A stretch of DNA of 64,000 nt, taken from NCBI GenBank assembly GCA_035464655.1, contig DATHRZ010000077.1, forward strand, positions 1 to 64,000, read 5' to 3'. The notes under the pieces were generated by a model, which was not told the DNA's origin, did no database searches, and saw only the letters and a list, made by a program, of their open reading frames with translations. This document shows positions 8,116-16,235 of this stretch, one piece after another (position 1 is the stretch's first letter; the number at the start of each line of letters is the position of its first letter). Origin of the DNA: JARFPW01 sp035464655. Its GTDB lineage: Bacteria > Gemmatimonadota > Gemmatimonadetes > Palauibacterales > Palauibacteraceae. Both the position numbers and the translations under genes were made by a program.

Positions 8116-9521
8116 CCCGCCGTATCATTCCCTGCCTCGACGTGGCGGGCGGCCGCGTCGTGAAGGGAGTCCGCTTCGCGGGCCTGCGGGACGCGGGCGA
8201 CCCGGTCGAGCTGGCGCGCGCCTATGCGGACCACGGCGCCGACGAACTCGTGTTTCTCGACATCACGGCCACGCGCGACGACGAACCGACGGCCGCCCGG
8301 CTGGCCGAGTCCGTGGCGCGCGCCGTGCCGATTCCGTTCACGGTCGGTGGCGGACTGCGCAGCATCGACGACATGCGGCGGGTACTCGAGGCGGGGGCCG
8401 ACAAGATCGCGATCAACACGGCGGCCGTGCGGCGCCCGGAGCTCGTCACCGGGGCAGCCGAACGATTCGGTTCCCAGGCGGTGGTCGTCGCGATCGATGC
8501 CGCCAGAGCCGACAGCCCTGCAGGCGCCCCCGGCGGCTGGAGCGTCCTCGTCACCGCCGCTACCGAGGCGGCGGGACTCGACGTCGTCGAGTGGGCCCGG
8601 CGGGCCGCGACGCTCGGAGCCGGCGAGCTGCTCCTCACGTCGTTCGATCGCGACGGCACGAAGGACGGCTACGACGTCGACCTGCTTCGCGCCGTGTGCT
8701 CCGCCGTGCGGATCCCCGTGATCGCCTCGGGCGGGGCGGGCGCGCCACGCCACTTCGCGGCGGCGTTCGAGGCCGGGGCGTCCGCCGCCCTGGCCGCGTC
8801 GCTGTTTCATTTCCAGGAGCTGACGATCCCGGAACTCAAGAGGGAGCTGGAGGAACGCGGGATCCCGATACGGCCCGCTCCCGATCAGGCTCCCGAGCTG
8901 GCGTTCGACCCGAACACCGGCCTGCTGCCCGCCGTCGTGCAGGCGACCGACGGCCGGGTGCTGATGCTCGGCTGGATGAACCGGGAAGCGCTAGAGCGAA
9001 CGGAGGCGAGTGGCCGGGTCACCTTCTACTCGCGCTCCCGTGAGCGCTTGTGGGAGAAGGGCGAGACCTCGGGCAACTGGCTGGAGTTCATCAGCCTGCG
9101 GGCCGACTGCGACGCCGACACCCTGCTCGTCCGCGCGCGTCCGCACGGCCCGACCTGCCACACCGGGCGCGCGAGCTGCTTCGGCGACCAGACGGAAGAC
9201 GGGCTCGGGCCCGTGCTCGAAGCGCTGGAGGCGACGATCGCCCGACGCGACGAGACGCGCCCGGAAGGTTCCTACACGGCGGCACTGCTCGCGGCGGGCC
9301 GCCAGCGCATCGCGCAGAAGGTGGGGGAGGAGGGCGTCGAGGTCGCGCTCGCCGCGGCCGCCGGAAACGCGGTGTCGGGAGAGGCCGAGTCGGAAGAGAC
9401 GTCGTCGGATGACCTGATCGGCGAGTCGGCCGACCTGCTGTATCACCTGCTCGTGTTGTGGCGCAGCGCCGGCGTCTCCGCCGGGGCCGTGGCGGACGCC
9501 CTCGCCGGGCGGATGCGCTGA
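8109..9521 (+). CDS. hisF: Trifunctional HisF-HisI-HisE fusion
   Basis: One uninterrupted frame of 470 residues holds three enzymes. Residues 1-255 are HisF, the cyclase barrel of IGP synthase, with Asp11 (CLDVAGG) and Asp130 (AIDAA). About 266-360 is HisI, phosphoribosyl-AMP cyclohydrolase: FYSRSRERLWEKGETSGNW at 306-324 and zinc/metal ligands in DCDAD and HGPTCHTG (Cys334, Cys350, Cys357). About 370-470 is HisE, phosphoribosyl-ATP pyrophosphatase: KVGEEGVE at 404-411 and ESADLLYH at 439-446. The linker at 253-266 is short and Pro-rich. HisIE fusions are common; adding HisF in front is not the usual arrangement. GTG overlaps the hisA stop. With this gene the operon covers the whole pathway. 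Confidence 0.95.
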   Translation: MLTRRIIPCLDVAGGRVVKGVRFAGLRDAGDPVELARAYADHGADELVFLDITATRDDEPTAARLAESVARAVPIPFTVGGGLRSIDDMRRVLEAGADKIAINTAAVRRPELVTGAAERFGSQAVVVAIDAARADSPAGAPGGWSVLVTAATEAAGLDVVEWARRAATLGAGELLLTSFDRDGTKDGYDVDLLRAVCSAVRIPVIASGGAGAPRHFAAAFEAGASAALAASLFHFQELTIPELKRELEERGIPIRPAPDQAPELAFDPNTGLLPAVVQATDGRVLMLGWMNREALERTEASGRVTFYSRSRERLWEKGETSGNWLEFISLRADCDADTLLVRARPHGPTCHTGRASCFGDQTEDGLGPVLEALEATIARRDETRPEGSYTAALLAAGRQRIAQKVGEEGVEVALAAAAGNAVSGEAESEETSSDDLIGESADLLYHLLVLWRSAGVSAGAVADALAGRMR

Positions 9522-9528
9522 CGCCGGC

Positions 9529-9759
9529 CTACCGCCACTTCATCCATTCGAATACGGTCTTGCAGTCGCGGCAGTAGTACTGGCCGACCGAAACGGCGGA
9601 GCCGAAGGCGGAGAACTGCTCGGTCTCGGAGCCATCGCAGAACGGGCACGGGACGGACTCCGGCATCGCGCCGCTGGGCAGCGGACGGTTCATCTCGCCG
9701 CCACGGGCTCCGGGATGGGCGGCCGTGCCGTCGCCTGCAACCGTCTCGTCGTCGTCCAT
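9529..9759 (-). CDS. PaaD-type zinc-ribbon protein (split PaaD C-terminal part)
   Basis: A 76-residue protein with a disordered N-terminal half and one zinc ribbon, CPFC (Cys38, Cys41) and CRDC (Cys63, Cys66), closing in TVFEWMKWR. The spacing and the intervening SAFGSAVSVGQYY match the C-terminal zinc domain that follows DUF59 in enterobacterial PaaD. Here that domain is a separate gene, the last of the paa operon; the DUF59 part is encoded at 10848-11321. The start overlaps the paaC stop (TGATG). PaaD assists maturation of the PaaABC epoxidase, probably in iron or Fe-S handling. Assignment is by motif and context. Confidence 0.75.
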   Translation of the reverse strand: MDDDETVAGDGTAAHPGARGGEMNRPLPSGAMPESVPCPFCDGSETEQFSAFGSAVSVGQYYCRDCKTVFEWMKWR

Positions 9760-10592
9760 CAGTCCATCAGCATCGCGCGGTTCTTATCGCCGCGCACCCG
9801 CGCCAGCGTCTCGGCGTCGGGGCCGCCGTCTCCCGCCCGGCGCCGGGCGCCGTTCCACGCCGACCAGTCGAGCCCCGAGCCATCGGACTCCGGGACGTCG
9901 AGGCCGACCTCTTCGAGCAGCGGCCCCACTCGCTCGAGCCAGCGGGCCCGCTGGACGTCGGGCGACCCGTCGATCACGCCCTGGTCGGCCAGGGCCGTCC
10001 ACAGCTCGCCCTCGCCGCGCCCGAACCAGCGCAGGCAGGGCCCCAGGGCGGCAGCGTAGGCGGCACCGAGCGCGGCGCGCCCGGCGCCGGTCTCCGCCAG
10101 CCGGTTCGTCCAGCCGCGCGCGTGCTCGAAGTGGAAGCGCTCCTCGTCGAGCAGCTTGCCCATCTTGAACTGGAGCGGCGTGTAGCGGCTTTCGGTCAGG
10201 GCGGCGCACTGCACGCTGAGCGCCGTGTCGAGCAGCGCGTTCAGGGCGAGCAGCGCGGGCCAGTCCTCCGGCGGCGCGTCGAGCAACTCGACGACCAGGT
10301 ACTCGTCCGCCTCGCGCTCGTGCTCGAGCGCGCCCGGATCGCGGCCGAAGTCCTTGAGCATCGCGTAGAGAATGCGCCCGTGGCCCCACTCGTCCTGCGC
10401 CATGGCGCTGCAGGCGATTCCGGCCTCGAGCGTCGGCGCGCCGAGAATCCACTCGGAGTAGCGCATGCCGAGGAGCCGCTTGTTGTCGGCCAGGGAAAGC
10501 AGCAGCGACCCGAGGGGTTCGTGGAGGTTCTCGGGCACGTCGGTCGCCGACTTCCAGCCGCCCTTCCGGGCCGTGGCCTTCGTCCCGTTCAC
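9759..10592 (-). CDS. paaC: Phenylacetyl-CoA epoxidase subunit PaaC
   Basis: A 277-residue ferritin-like helical protein of the PaaA/PaaC family. PaaC is the structural, non-catalytic partner of PaaA in the multicomponent ring 1,2-epoxidase acting on phenylacetyl-CoA. Visible are SLADNKRLLGMRYSEW, QDEWGHGRILY (about residue 65) and EERFHFEHARGW (about 150), positions where PaaA has its iron ligands. GTG at 10592 overlaps the paaB stop (GTGA). The C-terminal 30 residues are Arg/Asp-rich and variable. It belongs to the minus-strand pruA-paa operon. Confidence 0.88.
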   Translation of the reverse strand: MNGTKATARKGGWKSATDVPENLHEPLGSLLLSLADNKRLLGMRYSEWILGAPTLEAGIACSAMAQDEWGHGRILYAMLKDFGRDPGALEHEREADEYLVVELLDAPPEDWPALLALNALLDTALSVQCAALTESRYTPLQFKMGKLLDEERFHFEHARGWTNRLAETGAGRAALGAAYAAALGPCLRWFGRGEGELWTALADQGVIDGSPDVQRARWLERVGPLLEEVGLDVPESDGSGLDWSAWNGARRRAGDGGPDAETLARVRGDKNRAMLMD

Positions 10593-10825
10593 GACGTCTC
10601 CGCCGGATGGAGCGTGAACGGCGCCTCGTCGCGGTTCACCGGCTCGAACGCGTCGCGCGGCGCGACGATCATTTCGAACCACTTCGCCTCGTCGTAGGTC
10701 TGCCACGCGTACACCCGGGCGAGCGCGCCACTCGGCGCCTGCACCGTACCCACGTGCTCGAACCGGTCCTCGCGTTTCTGCCGGGCGAAGATCTCGTACA
10801 GGTGCTCGCCGCTCAGCCGACCCAT
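10589..10825 (-). CDS. paaB: Phenylacetyl-CoA epoxidase subunit PaaB
   Basis: A 78-residue small protein, within the usual 70-95 residue range of PaaB. It keeps the family pattern: an N-terminal EHLYEIFARQKREDRFEHVG, then a segment on coverage of the monomer (ARVYAWQTYDEAKWFEMIVAPRD). PaaB bridges PaaAC heterodimers into the larger epoxidase assembly. It sits 22 bases after the DUF59 gene and overlaps paaC. The sequence is divergent, so context carries much of the weight. Confidence 0.8.
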   Translation of the reverse strand: MGRLSGEHLYEIFARQKREDRFEHVGTVQAPSGALARVYAWQTYDEAKWFEMIVAPRDAFEPVNRDEAPFTLHPAETS

Positions 10826-10847
10826 GCCATGCCCTTTCGCCAGGTCT

Positions 10848-11321
10848 TCAAACTGCTACGCCCGCCCGCTTCAGGGCGCGGCGCCCGCGTTCGGTGATGC
10901 GTCCGGTCGTCCATGGAGGATCCCACGTCACCTCGACGTCGACGGCCGTGATGCCGGGCTCCTCGAGCAGCCGGTCGCGAATGTCCCACTTGATGAACTC
11001 GACGCACGGGCAGGCCGAGGCCGTGAACGTGACCTGGACGCGCACGGTGTCGCCCTCGACCTCCACCCCGTAAATGAGCCCGAGATCGGGCAGTGAAATC
11101 GGAAACTCGGGATCGGCCACTTCGTGAAGGGCGCGCCACGCGGCCTCTTCGAGCGAGTCGGGCGGGCCGTCCCATTCCGGCATCTCGAGCTCGAGGTCGG
11201 GGTTCCGCCCGAACGAATCGGCCAGCACGGCGGCGAAGTTCATCCCGCGCTCACGCGGCGACTCGTAGCCCGCATCGGCCGCCGACGCGCGGCGCAGCGG
11301 AACGAGATTCGAACTGTTCAC
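10848..11321 (-). CDS. paaD: DUF59/MIP18-domain PaaD (N-terminal part of split PaaD)
   Basis: A 157-residue protein if started at GTG 11321, which overlaps the paaA stop. A shorter start, ATG 11243, gives 131 residues and removes an uninformative N-terminus. The DUF59 core runs from about residue 55 (ALHEVADPEFPISLPDLGL) through VTFTASACPCVEFIKWDI, whose Cys residues are typical of MIP18/SufT-like Fe-S assembly factors. The zinc ribbon normally fused behind this core is instead encoded at 9529-9759. It probably helps mature the epoxidase. Confidence 0.82.
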   Translation of the reverse strand: MNSSNLVPLRRASAADAGYESPRERGMNFAAVLADSFGRNPDLELEMPEWDGPPDSLEEAAWRALHEVADPEFPISLPDLGLIYGVEVEGDTVRVQVTFTASACPCVEFIKWDIRDRLLEEPGITAVDVEVTWDPPWTTGRITERGRRALKRAGVAV

Positions 11322-12256
11322 GCCGCCAGCAGCCGTTCCGTCGCCGATCGGCTGCGCCGGATCGACTCGACGAACTCTTCGTTCATCGGCCCGCGGGCTT
11401 TCCAGCGGTCCCACACCTCGTCCCAGGTGATCGGCTCGTCGTGCAGCCAAACCCGCTCGTCGGCGTCCCAGCGGCAGGGAAATTCGTACTCGAGCTCCAC
11501 TTCGCCCGTTTCGGGATCGCTGTGGGCCGGCACGTCGAGACCGAGCTGCTCGCACAGCGGAACGACGGCCTTGAGCCAGGTGGCCCGGAGCTGGTCGTTG
11601 GTCATCCCCTTGAGCTTGAACTCGAGCTGCGCATTGTGGCGCTTGCGGTCGTCGGGCATCCCGAACCACTCGACGCCCATCGGGAACATCCAGTCGACGG
11701 CACGCTGCACGAGGTCGCGGCCCTCGCCGCCCGCCTCGGCCAGTCGCCGCATCCATACCTCTCCGTGCCGGAGATGGAAGTTCTCCTCCATGCCGACCTT
11801 GGTCAGAGCGCGCTTCAGCGGCCCGTAGGAGGTGTGGCGGTGAACGTCGGACAGCAGGGTGATCCCGGCGCGGTCGTACAGGCCGTTCGCGGTCACGAGC
11901 TCGGCCCAGTTCGCCAGCGGCTGGTCGAACCCGAACGGGTTCTTGAACTTGTTCGGCGGACGCTCGTACAGCAGCGCCTCGGGATCTTCGCCCAGGTCGG
12001 CCAGCAACCGGTAGGCGATGTTCGCGTGGCCGAGCTCGTCCTGGATGATCGCCGTGGCCGACACCATCGTGTTCGTCGACGGGGCGTCCTTCGCCGCCAT
12101 GTAGTAGGCCGGCGCGCTGATCAGCTCCGTGTCGCCCTGCACGGTGAGCTGGATGATCAGCGCCTTCTTGTAGGTCTCGGTCATGTCGGCTTCGGATTCG
12201 ACGATGAAGCCCTCCTGGACCTTGCGCATCAGCTCTTCGTCGGTGAATCGCGCCAC
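11318..12256 (-). CDS. paaA: Phenylacetyl-CoA epoxidase catalytic subunit PaaA
   Basis: A 312-residue diiron oxygenase subunit that, with PaaB, PaaC and a reductase, converts phenylacetyl-CoA to its ring-1,2-epoxide. The two ligand-bearing helices are visible: QDELGHANIAYRLL near residue 73 and EENFHLRHGEVW near 155 (Glu...Glu-x2-His pattern). The start is GTG, two bases after the pruA stop codon begins, so the two are co-translated. No paaE reductase or paaG/Z/J/K genes lie in the window, so electron supply and later steps must come from elsewhere, or the complex acts on another CoA thioester. Confidence 0.93.
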   Translation of the reverse strand: MARFTDEELMRKVQEGFIVESEADMTETYKKALIIQLTVQGDTELISAPAYYMAAKDAPSTNTMVSATAIIQDELGHANIAYRLLADLGEDPEALLYERPPNKFKNPFGFDQPLANWAELVTANGLYDRAGITLLSDVHRHTSYGPLKRALTKVGMEENFHLRHGEVWMRRLAEAGGEGRDLVQRAVDWMFPMGVEWFGMPDDRKRHNAQLEFKLKGMTNDQLRATWLKAVVPLCEQLGLDVPAHSDPETGEVELEYEFPCRWDADERVWLHDEPITWDEVWDRWKARGPMNEEFVESIRRSRSATERLLAA

Positions 12257-12257
12257 G

Positions 12258-14069
12258 TCAGACCTCCTCGGGCGCCGGCTGGTCGGCCTTCTCCAGCGCG
12301 CGCGCCAGTTGTTCCTTGAGCGAACCGCCCAATCCCTCGAGCTGCTCGCGAATGTCGCCCGCGCGGTCGCCGAATCGCTCGGCGAACTCGTCCTTGAGCT
12401 CCGCCAGCTTCCGGTCGGAACCGAGGAACGGATAGCGGTAGTCCGTCGGCGGGTCGAACGTCTCCTTGATCGTCCGGGGGGAAACCCAGCGCAGGAGGTT
12501 CAGGTGCGAGCCGGCCTTGTCGTTCGTTCCGCTGGCCCGTGCGCCGCCGAACGGCTGCTGGCCGACCACGGCCCCGGTCGGCTTGTCGGTGATGTAGAAG
12601 TTGCCCGCCGCGTCGCGCAGCCCGGCCAGCGCGTCGCGTACGGCCGCCCGGTCGGTGGCGAACACGGCGCCCGTGAGCGCGTAGGGCGAGGTTCCGTCCA
12701 CCAGGCGGATCGTCTCCTCCCACTCGGCAACCGGGTAGACGTACACGGTCAGCACCGGGCCGAAGATCTCCTCGCACATGGTGGTGAACTTCGGGTCCTT
12801 CGCCACGATCACGGTCGGCTCGACGAACCAGCCGGTCTCGTCGGAGTACTCGCCACCGATGATTACGTCGGCGTCGGGCGAGGTCTTCGCCTCGTCGATG
12901 TAGGCGGTGATCGAGCGGAAGGCCGCCTCGTCGATCACGGCGCCGAGGAAGTTGCCGAAATCGGTCGGATCTCCCATCTCGATCTCGTCGAGCTGCGCCT
13001 CCATCGTATCGCGCACGGCCGGCCATGTCGTGTCGGGGACGTAGGCGCGCGACGCCGCGCTGCACTTCTGTCCCTGGTACTCGAAGGCGCCGCGCACCAG
13101 GGCGGTCGCCACCTGATCCGGGTCGGCGCTCTCGTGGGCGAGCACGAAGTCCTTGCCGCCCGTCTCGCCGACGAGACGCGGATAGCTGCGGTACGTCTCG
13201 AGGTTGTCTGCCACCTGCTTCCAGAGGTGCTGGAACGTGCCGGTCGAGCCCGTGAAGTGGATGCCGGCGAGATGCGGGCTCGGGACGAGCATTTCGCTGA
13301 GCTTGCGGGCGTCGGCGGGCGTGAAGTTGACCACGCCGGCCGGGAGCCCCGCGGCCTGGAGGAGCCGCATGTTGTAGTAGGACGCGAGCAGCGAAGTGTG
13401 GGCCGGCTTCCAGATCGCGACATTGCCCATGAGCGCGGGCGCGGTGCACAGGTTGCCACCGATGGAGGTGAAGTTGAACGGGGAGATCGCGTAGATGAAG
13501 CCTTCGAGGGGGCGGTAGTCCATCATGTTCCACATACCGGGCGAGCTCTGTGGCTGCTCGGCGTAGATTCGTCGCGCGTAGTGGACGTTGAACCGCCAGA
13601 AGTCGATCAACTCGCAGGCCGCGTCGATCTCGGCCTGATGGCACGTCTTGCTCTGGCCGAGCATCGTGGCGGCGTTGAGCGTCTGGCGCCACGGACCGGC
13701 CAGCAGGTCGGCGGCGCGCAGGAGCACGGAGGCGCGGTCCTGCCAGTTCCAGTTCGCCCAGTCGGAGCGGGCGTCGAGGCAGCTCTCGATCGCCCGCTTC
13801 GCCTGCTCGGGCCCCGCTTTGTGATAACGGGCGATGACGTGCCCGTGATCGTGCGGCATCGTCACTTCGGCCACGTCGCCGGTGAAAATGTCCTCGTCGT
13901 CGATGATCACCGGGATCTCGACGACCTCCTGCTTCATGTCGGCGAGCTTCGCCTTGAGCTCGACGCGCTCGGGCGAGCCCGGCTCGAATCCCAGGACGGG
14001 TTCGTTGAACGGCGTCGGCGGTCGATGGTCGCCTTCGACGGTGCGTCCGATGGATCGATCGACTGACAT
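12258..14069 (-). CDS. pruA: Delta-1-pyrroline-5-carboxylate dehydrogenase, ALDH4A1 type
   Basis: A 603-residue NAD-dependent aldehyde dehydrogenase that oxidises glutamate semialdehyde (from proline or ornithine) to glutamate. The N-terminus with NEPVLGFEPGSPER and the whole body follow the mitochondrial ALDH4A1 type. Catalytic residues are Glu302 in LVGETGGKDF and Cys336 in YQGQKCSAASR; the C-terminal VGQQPFGGARASGTNDK is conserved. About 55 extra residues after the usual end form a charged, probably helical tail. ATG has GGAG eight bases upstream. It is the first gene of the pruA-paa operon. No proline dehydrogenase gene is nearby. The promoter holds a block shared with sdaAA. Confidence 0.94.
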   Translation of the reverse strand: MSVDRSIGRTVEGDHRPPTPFNEPVLGFEPGSPERVELKAKLADMKQEVVEIPVIIDDEDIFTGDVAEVTMPHDHGHVIARYHKAGPEQAKRAIESCLDARSDWANWNWQDRASVLLRAADLLAGPWRQTLNAATMLGQSKTCHQAEIDAACELIDFWRFNVHYARRIYAEQPQSSPGMWNMMDYRPLEGFIYAISPFNFTSIGGNLCTAPALMGNVAIWKPAHTSLLASYYNMRLLQAAGLPAGVVNFTPADARKLSEMLVPSPHLAGIHFTGSTGTFQHLWKQVADNLETYRSYPRLVGETGGKDFVLAHESADPDQVATALVRGAFEYQGQKCSAASRAYVPDTTWPAVRDTMEAQLDEIEMGDPTDFGNFLGAVIDEAAFRSITAYIDEAKTSPDADVIIGGEYSDETGWFVEPTVIVAKDPKFTTMCEEIFGPVLTVYVYPVAEWEETIRLVDGTSPYALTGAVFATDRAAVRDALAGLRDAAGNFYITDKPTGAVVGQQPFGGARASGTNDKAGSHLNLLRWVSPRTIKETFDPPTDYRYPFLGSDRKLAELKDEFAERFGDRAGDIREQLEGLGGSLKEQLARALEKADQPAPEEV

Positions 14070-14116
14070 GTCTATGACTCCGTGGTACGTGGTGATCGTG
14101 TCGGAACCGGCAGTGC

Positions 14117-14150
14117 TCGTCCGGCGTCCTTCTATATGTACACATGTACG
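14117..14150 (-). promoter_or_regulatory. Operator/promoter block upstream of pruA, shared with sdaAA
   Basis: Read on the minus strand the block starts CGTACATGTGTACA and ends GACGCCGGACGA. Its core at 14138-14149 is the inverted repeat GTACA-CA-TGTAC (5 bp arms, 2-base spacer), 69 bases before the pruA ATG. The same 14-mer, a TAG, a G-rich stretch and GACGCC-GACGA recur in the same order and orientation in front of sdaAA at 61980-62014. Sequence upstream of the core is also partly alike. TACATA next to the core could act as a -10. A shared transcription factor site is the likely reading. Confidence 0.65.
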
Positions 14151-14353
14151 GTTAGAGGGAGCCCGACCCTGTCACATCCTATGCGCGAGCCGGCCCGGCG
14201 GCCACCGGATCACCGGGCTATTCGGACCGTGTGTCCGGGTAGCGAGAACTTGTGTCACCGCCGGATTTCCGGCACTTTGAGAGTTCACCCGCGCCGCTCC
14301 CCCTGGCGCCGGTGGCCGCACGATTCACACCGCCAGATGAAGGAGATAGAGAC

Positions 14354-14989
14354 ATGCCCTACCCGTTCGAACTTCCGAAACTCGGATACGACTACGACGC
14401 GCTCGAGCCGCACATCGACGCGCGGACGATGGAAATCCACCACACGAAGCATCACCAGGGCTATACGAACAAACTGAACGCCGCCCTCGAAGGGCACGAC
14501 GGCCTGCACGGCAAGTCGATCGAAGAGCTGCTCGCCGGGCTCGACGCTCTGCCGGCCGACATCCAGACGGCCGTGCGCAACAACGGCGGCGGCTACGTCA
14601 ACCACCGCCTGTTCTGGCAGATCATGACCCCGGGCGGCGCGTCGACCCCGGAGGGCGATCTCGCGGCGGCGATCGACGAGAAGTTCGGCTCGTTCGACGC
14701 CCTCAAGGAGAAGTTCTCCAGCACCGCGGGCGGCCAGTTCGGCTCGGGCTGGGGCTGGCTCAAAGTGTCGAGCGACGGGAAGCTGAAGGTCGCCTCGACG
14801 CCCAACCAGGACAGCCCGTTGATGGCCGGCTACACGCCGATCCTCGGCGTCGACGTCTGGGAGCACGCCTATTATCTGCACTACCAGAACCGCCGGCCCG
14901 ATTACATCGAGGCATGGTGGAACCTGGTGAACTGGGACGTCGTGGCACAGCAGTACGAGACGGCCAGGCGCTATGCCGCGACCGGCTGA
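14354..14989 (+). CDS. sodA: Superoxide dismutase, Mn-type
   Basis: A 211-residue Fe/Mn superoxide dismutase. Metal ligands are His29 (MEIHHTKHH), the His in YVNHRLFW, and Asp and His in DVWEHAYYLHYQNRRPDY. Two features point to manganese: GGGYVNH, and Gln in STPNQDSPL, the position that holds Gln in MnSOD but not in FeSOD. There is no signal peptide, so it is cytoplasmic. AGGAG at 14341-14345 sits eight bases before ATG 14354. It is divergent from pruA across a 284-base spacer that contains the shared operator. The next gene overlaps its 3' end by 17 bases. Confidence 0.95.
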   Translation: MPYPFELPKLGYDYDALEPHIDARTMEIHHTKHHQGYTNKLNAALEGHDGLHGKSIEELLAGLDALPADIQTAVRNNGGGYVNHRLFWQIMTPGGASTPEGDLAAAIDEKFGSFDALKEKFSSTAGGQFGSGWGWLKVSSDGKLKVASTPNQDSPLMAGYTPILGVDVWEHAYYLHYQNRRPDYIEAWWNLVNWDVVAQQYETARRYAATG

Positions 14990-16151
14990 GTCCGGCGCGC
15001 GGCGACACGGACGCAGCCTCACGACCGCGGCCGGGTCACTCATCCTCGCCCTCGTGGCCGCCGGGTGCGGCGGCTACGGGGGCGCTGGTGCATCGAGCAA
15101 CGGCCGGACCACGGACGAGGATGCGTCGGCGACGCCCGTCATCGAGCGGCAGACAAGCGGCACGACGGCGTTGCTTCAGGCCGTGAGCGCCGTCGACGAG
15201 AGCGTCGTCTGGGTCAGCGGCCACCGGGGCACCTGGGCCCGGACGCTGGACGGCGGCGCCACGTGGACGACCGGCGTGGTACCCGGCGCCGATACGCTGC
15301 AATTCCGGGACGTGCACGCGCACTCGTCCGACGTCGCCTGGCTGCTGTCTGCCGGCCCGGGCGACATGTCGCGCATCTATCGCACCGACGACGGCGGCCA
15401 GAGCTGGACCCTGCAGTGGACGAACGACGAGGCCGACGGCTTCTACGACTGCATCGATTTCTGGAACGCCGACCGGGGCGCCGTCTACGGCGACGCCGTC
15501 GAGGGCGAGCTGCGGATTTTGCGCACTGTGGACGGCGGCGCGCACTGGACGCGGCTCGCGGGTAGCGCCCTGCCCGAGGCGCTGCCGGGCGAGGGCGGCT
15601 TCGCGGCCAGCGGTACCTGCCTCGTCACCGGGGGCGCGGGCCGGGGCTGGGTGGCGACGGGAAACGCGGAGCGGGCCCGCGTGCTGCACACGAACGATTG
15701 GGGCGCGAGCTGGACGGTGTTCGATACCCCGATTCCGGGCGGCGAGGGAGCCGGGCTGTTTTCCGTCTCGTTCCGAGACTCGCTCACGGGCGCGATCTTC
15801 GGCGGTAGCCTCGCGTCGCCATCCGAGAACGACGGGGCCGACCCGACCGACGCGGTCGATGCACACCGTCCTCGCGTGGCCATCTCACGCGACGGCGGGG
15901 CCTCGTGGGAGGCGGTGGGCCAGCCGAACATCGAGGGCGCGATCTTCGGCGGTACCTGGGTGCCGGGCGCCGACCCGGCGGCGATGGTAGCCGTCGCGCC
16001 GACGGGCGCCGAATGGTCGATCGACGAGGGGGCGACGTGGCTCGCCCTCGATTCGGCGGCGTACTGGGGGCTCGGCTTCGTCTCCCCCGACGCCGGCTGG
16101 CTCGTGGGTCCCGGCGGACGCATCACGAGGCTTCGTTTCGACGGCCTCTGA
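14973..16151 (+). CDS. Lipoprotein with YCF48-like beta-propeller (Asp-box repeats)
   Basis: A 392-residue protein. A basic N-terminus and hydrophobic stretch end in the lipobox LVAAGC (Cys32), so it is a predicted lipoprotein. The rest is repeated WxxxxGG-T blades of the photosynthesis-assembly YCF48/BNR type: TLDGGATWTTG, RTDDGGQSWTLQW, RTVDGGAHWTRL, HTNDWGASWTVF, SRDGGASWEAVG and SIDEGATWLAL. This folds as a beta-propeller on the cell surface or in the periplasm. The function in bacteria is mostly unknown; oxidoreductase assembly or polymer binding are possibilities. It overlaps the sodA 3' end by 17 bases, so the two are probably co-transcribed. Confidence 0.85.
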   Translation: MPRPAESGARRHGRSLTTAAGSLILALVAAGCGGYGGAGASSNGRTTDEDASATPVIERQTSGTTALLQAVSAVDESVVWVSGHRGTWARTLDGGATWTTGVVPGADTLQFRDVHAHSSDVAWLLSAGPGDMSRIYRTDDGGQSWTLQWTNDEADGFYDCIDFWNADRGAVYGDAVEGELRILRTVDGGAHWTRLAGSALPEALPGEGGFAASGTCLVTGGAGRGWVATGNAERARVLHTNDWGASWTVFDTPIPGGEGAGLFSVSFRDSLTGAIFGGSLASPSENDGADPTDAVDAHRPRVAISRDGGASWEAVGQPNIEGAIFGGTWVPGADPAAMVAVAPTGAEWSIDEGATWLALDSAAYWGLGFVSPDAGWLVGPGGRITRLRFDGL

Positions 16152-16235
16152 CGGACGGATTTCCACCGGCAACCAACACCATCCGCTACCTTTCAAGGGT
16201 GGAGAATCACCTCTTCCCGACGAAAGGAGTCCATC

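Noticed and set aside
12258..14069. pruA as PaaZ (ring-cleaving aldehyde dehydrogenase)
   Set aside because: No hydratase domain, and the whole chain follows the ALDH4A1 P5C dehydrogenase pattern.
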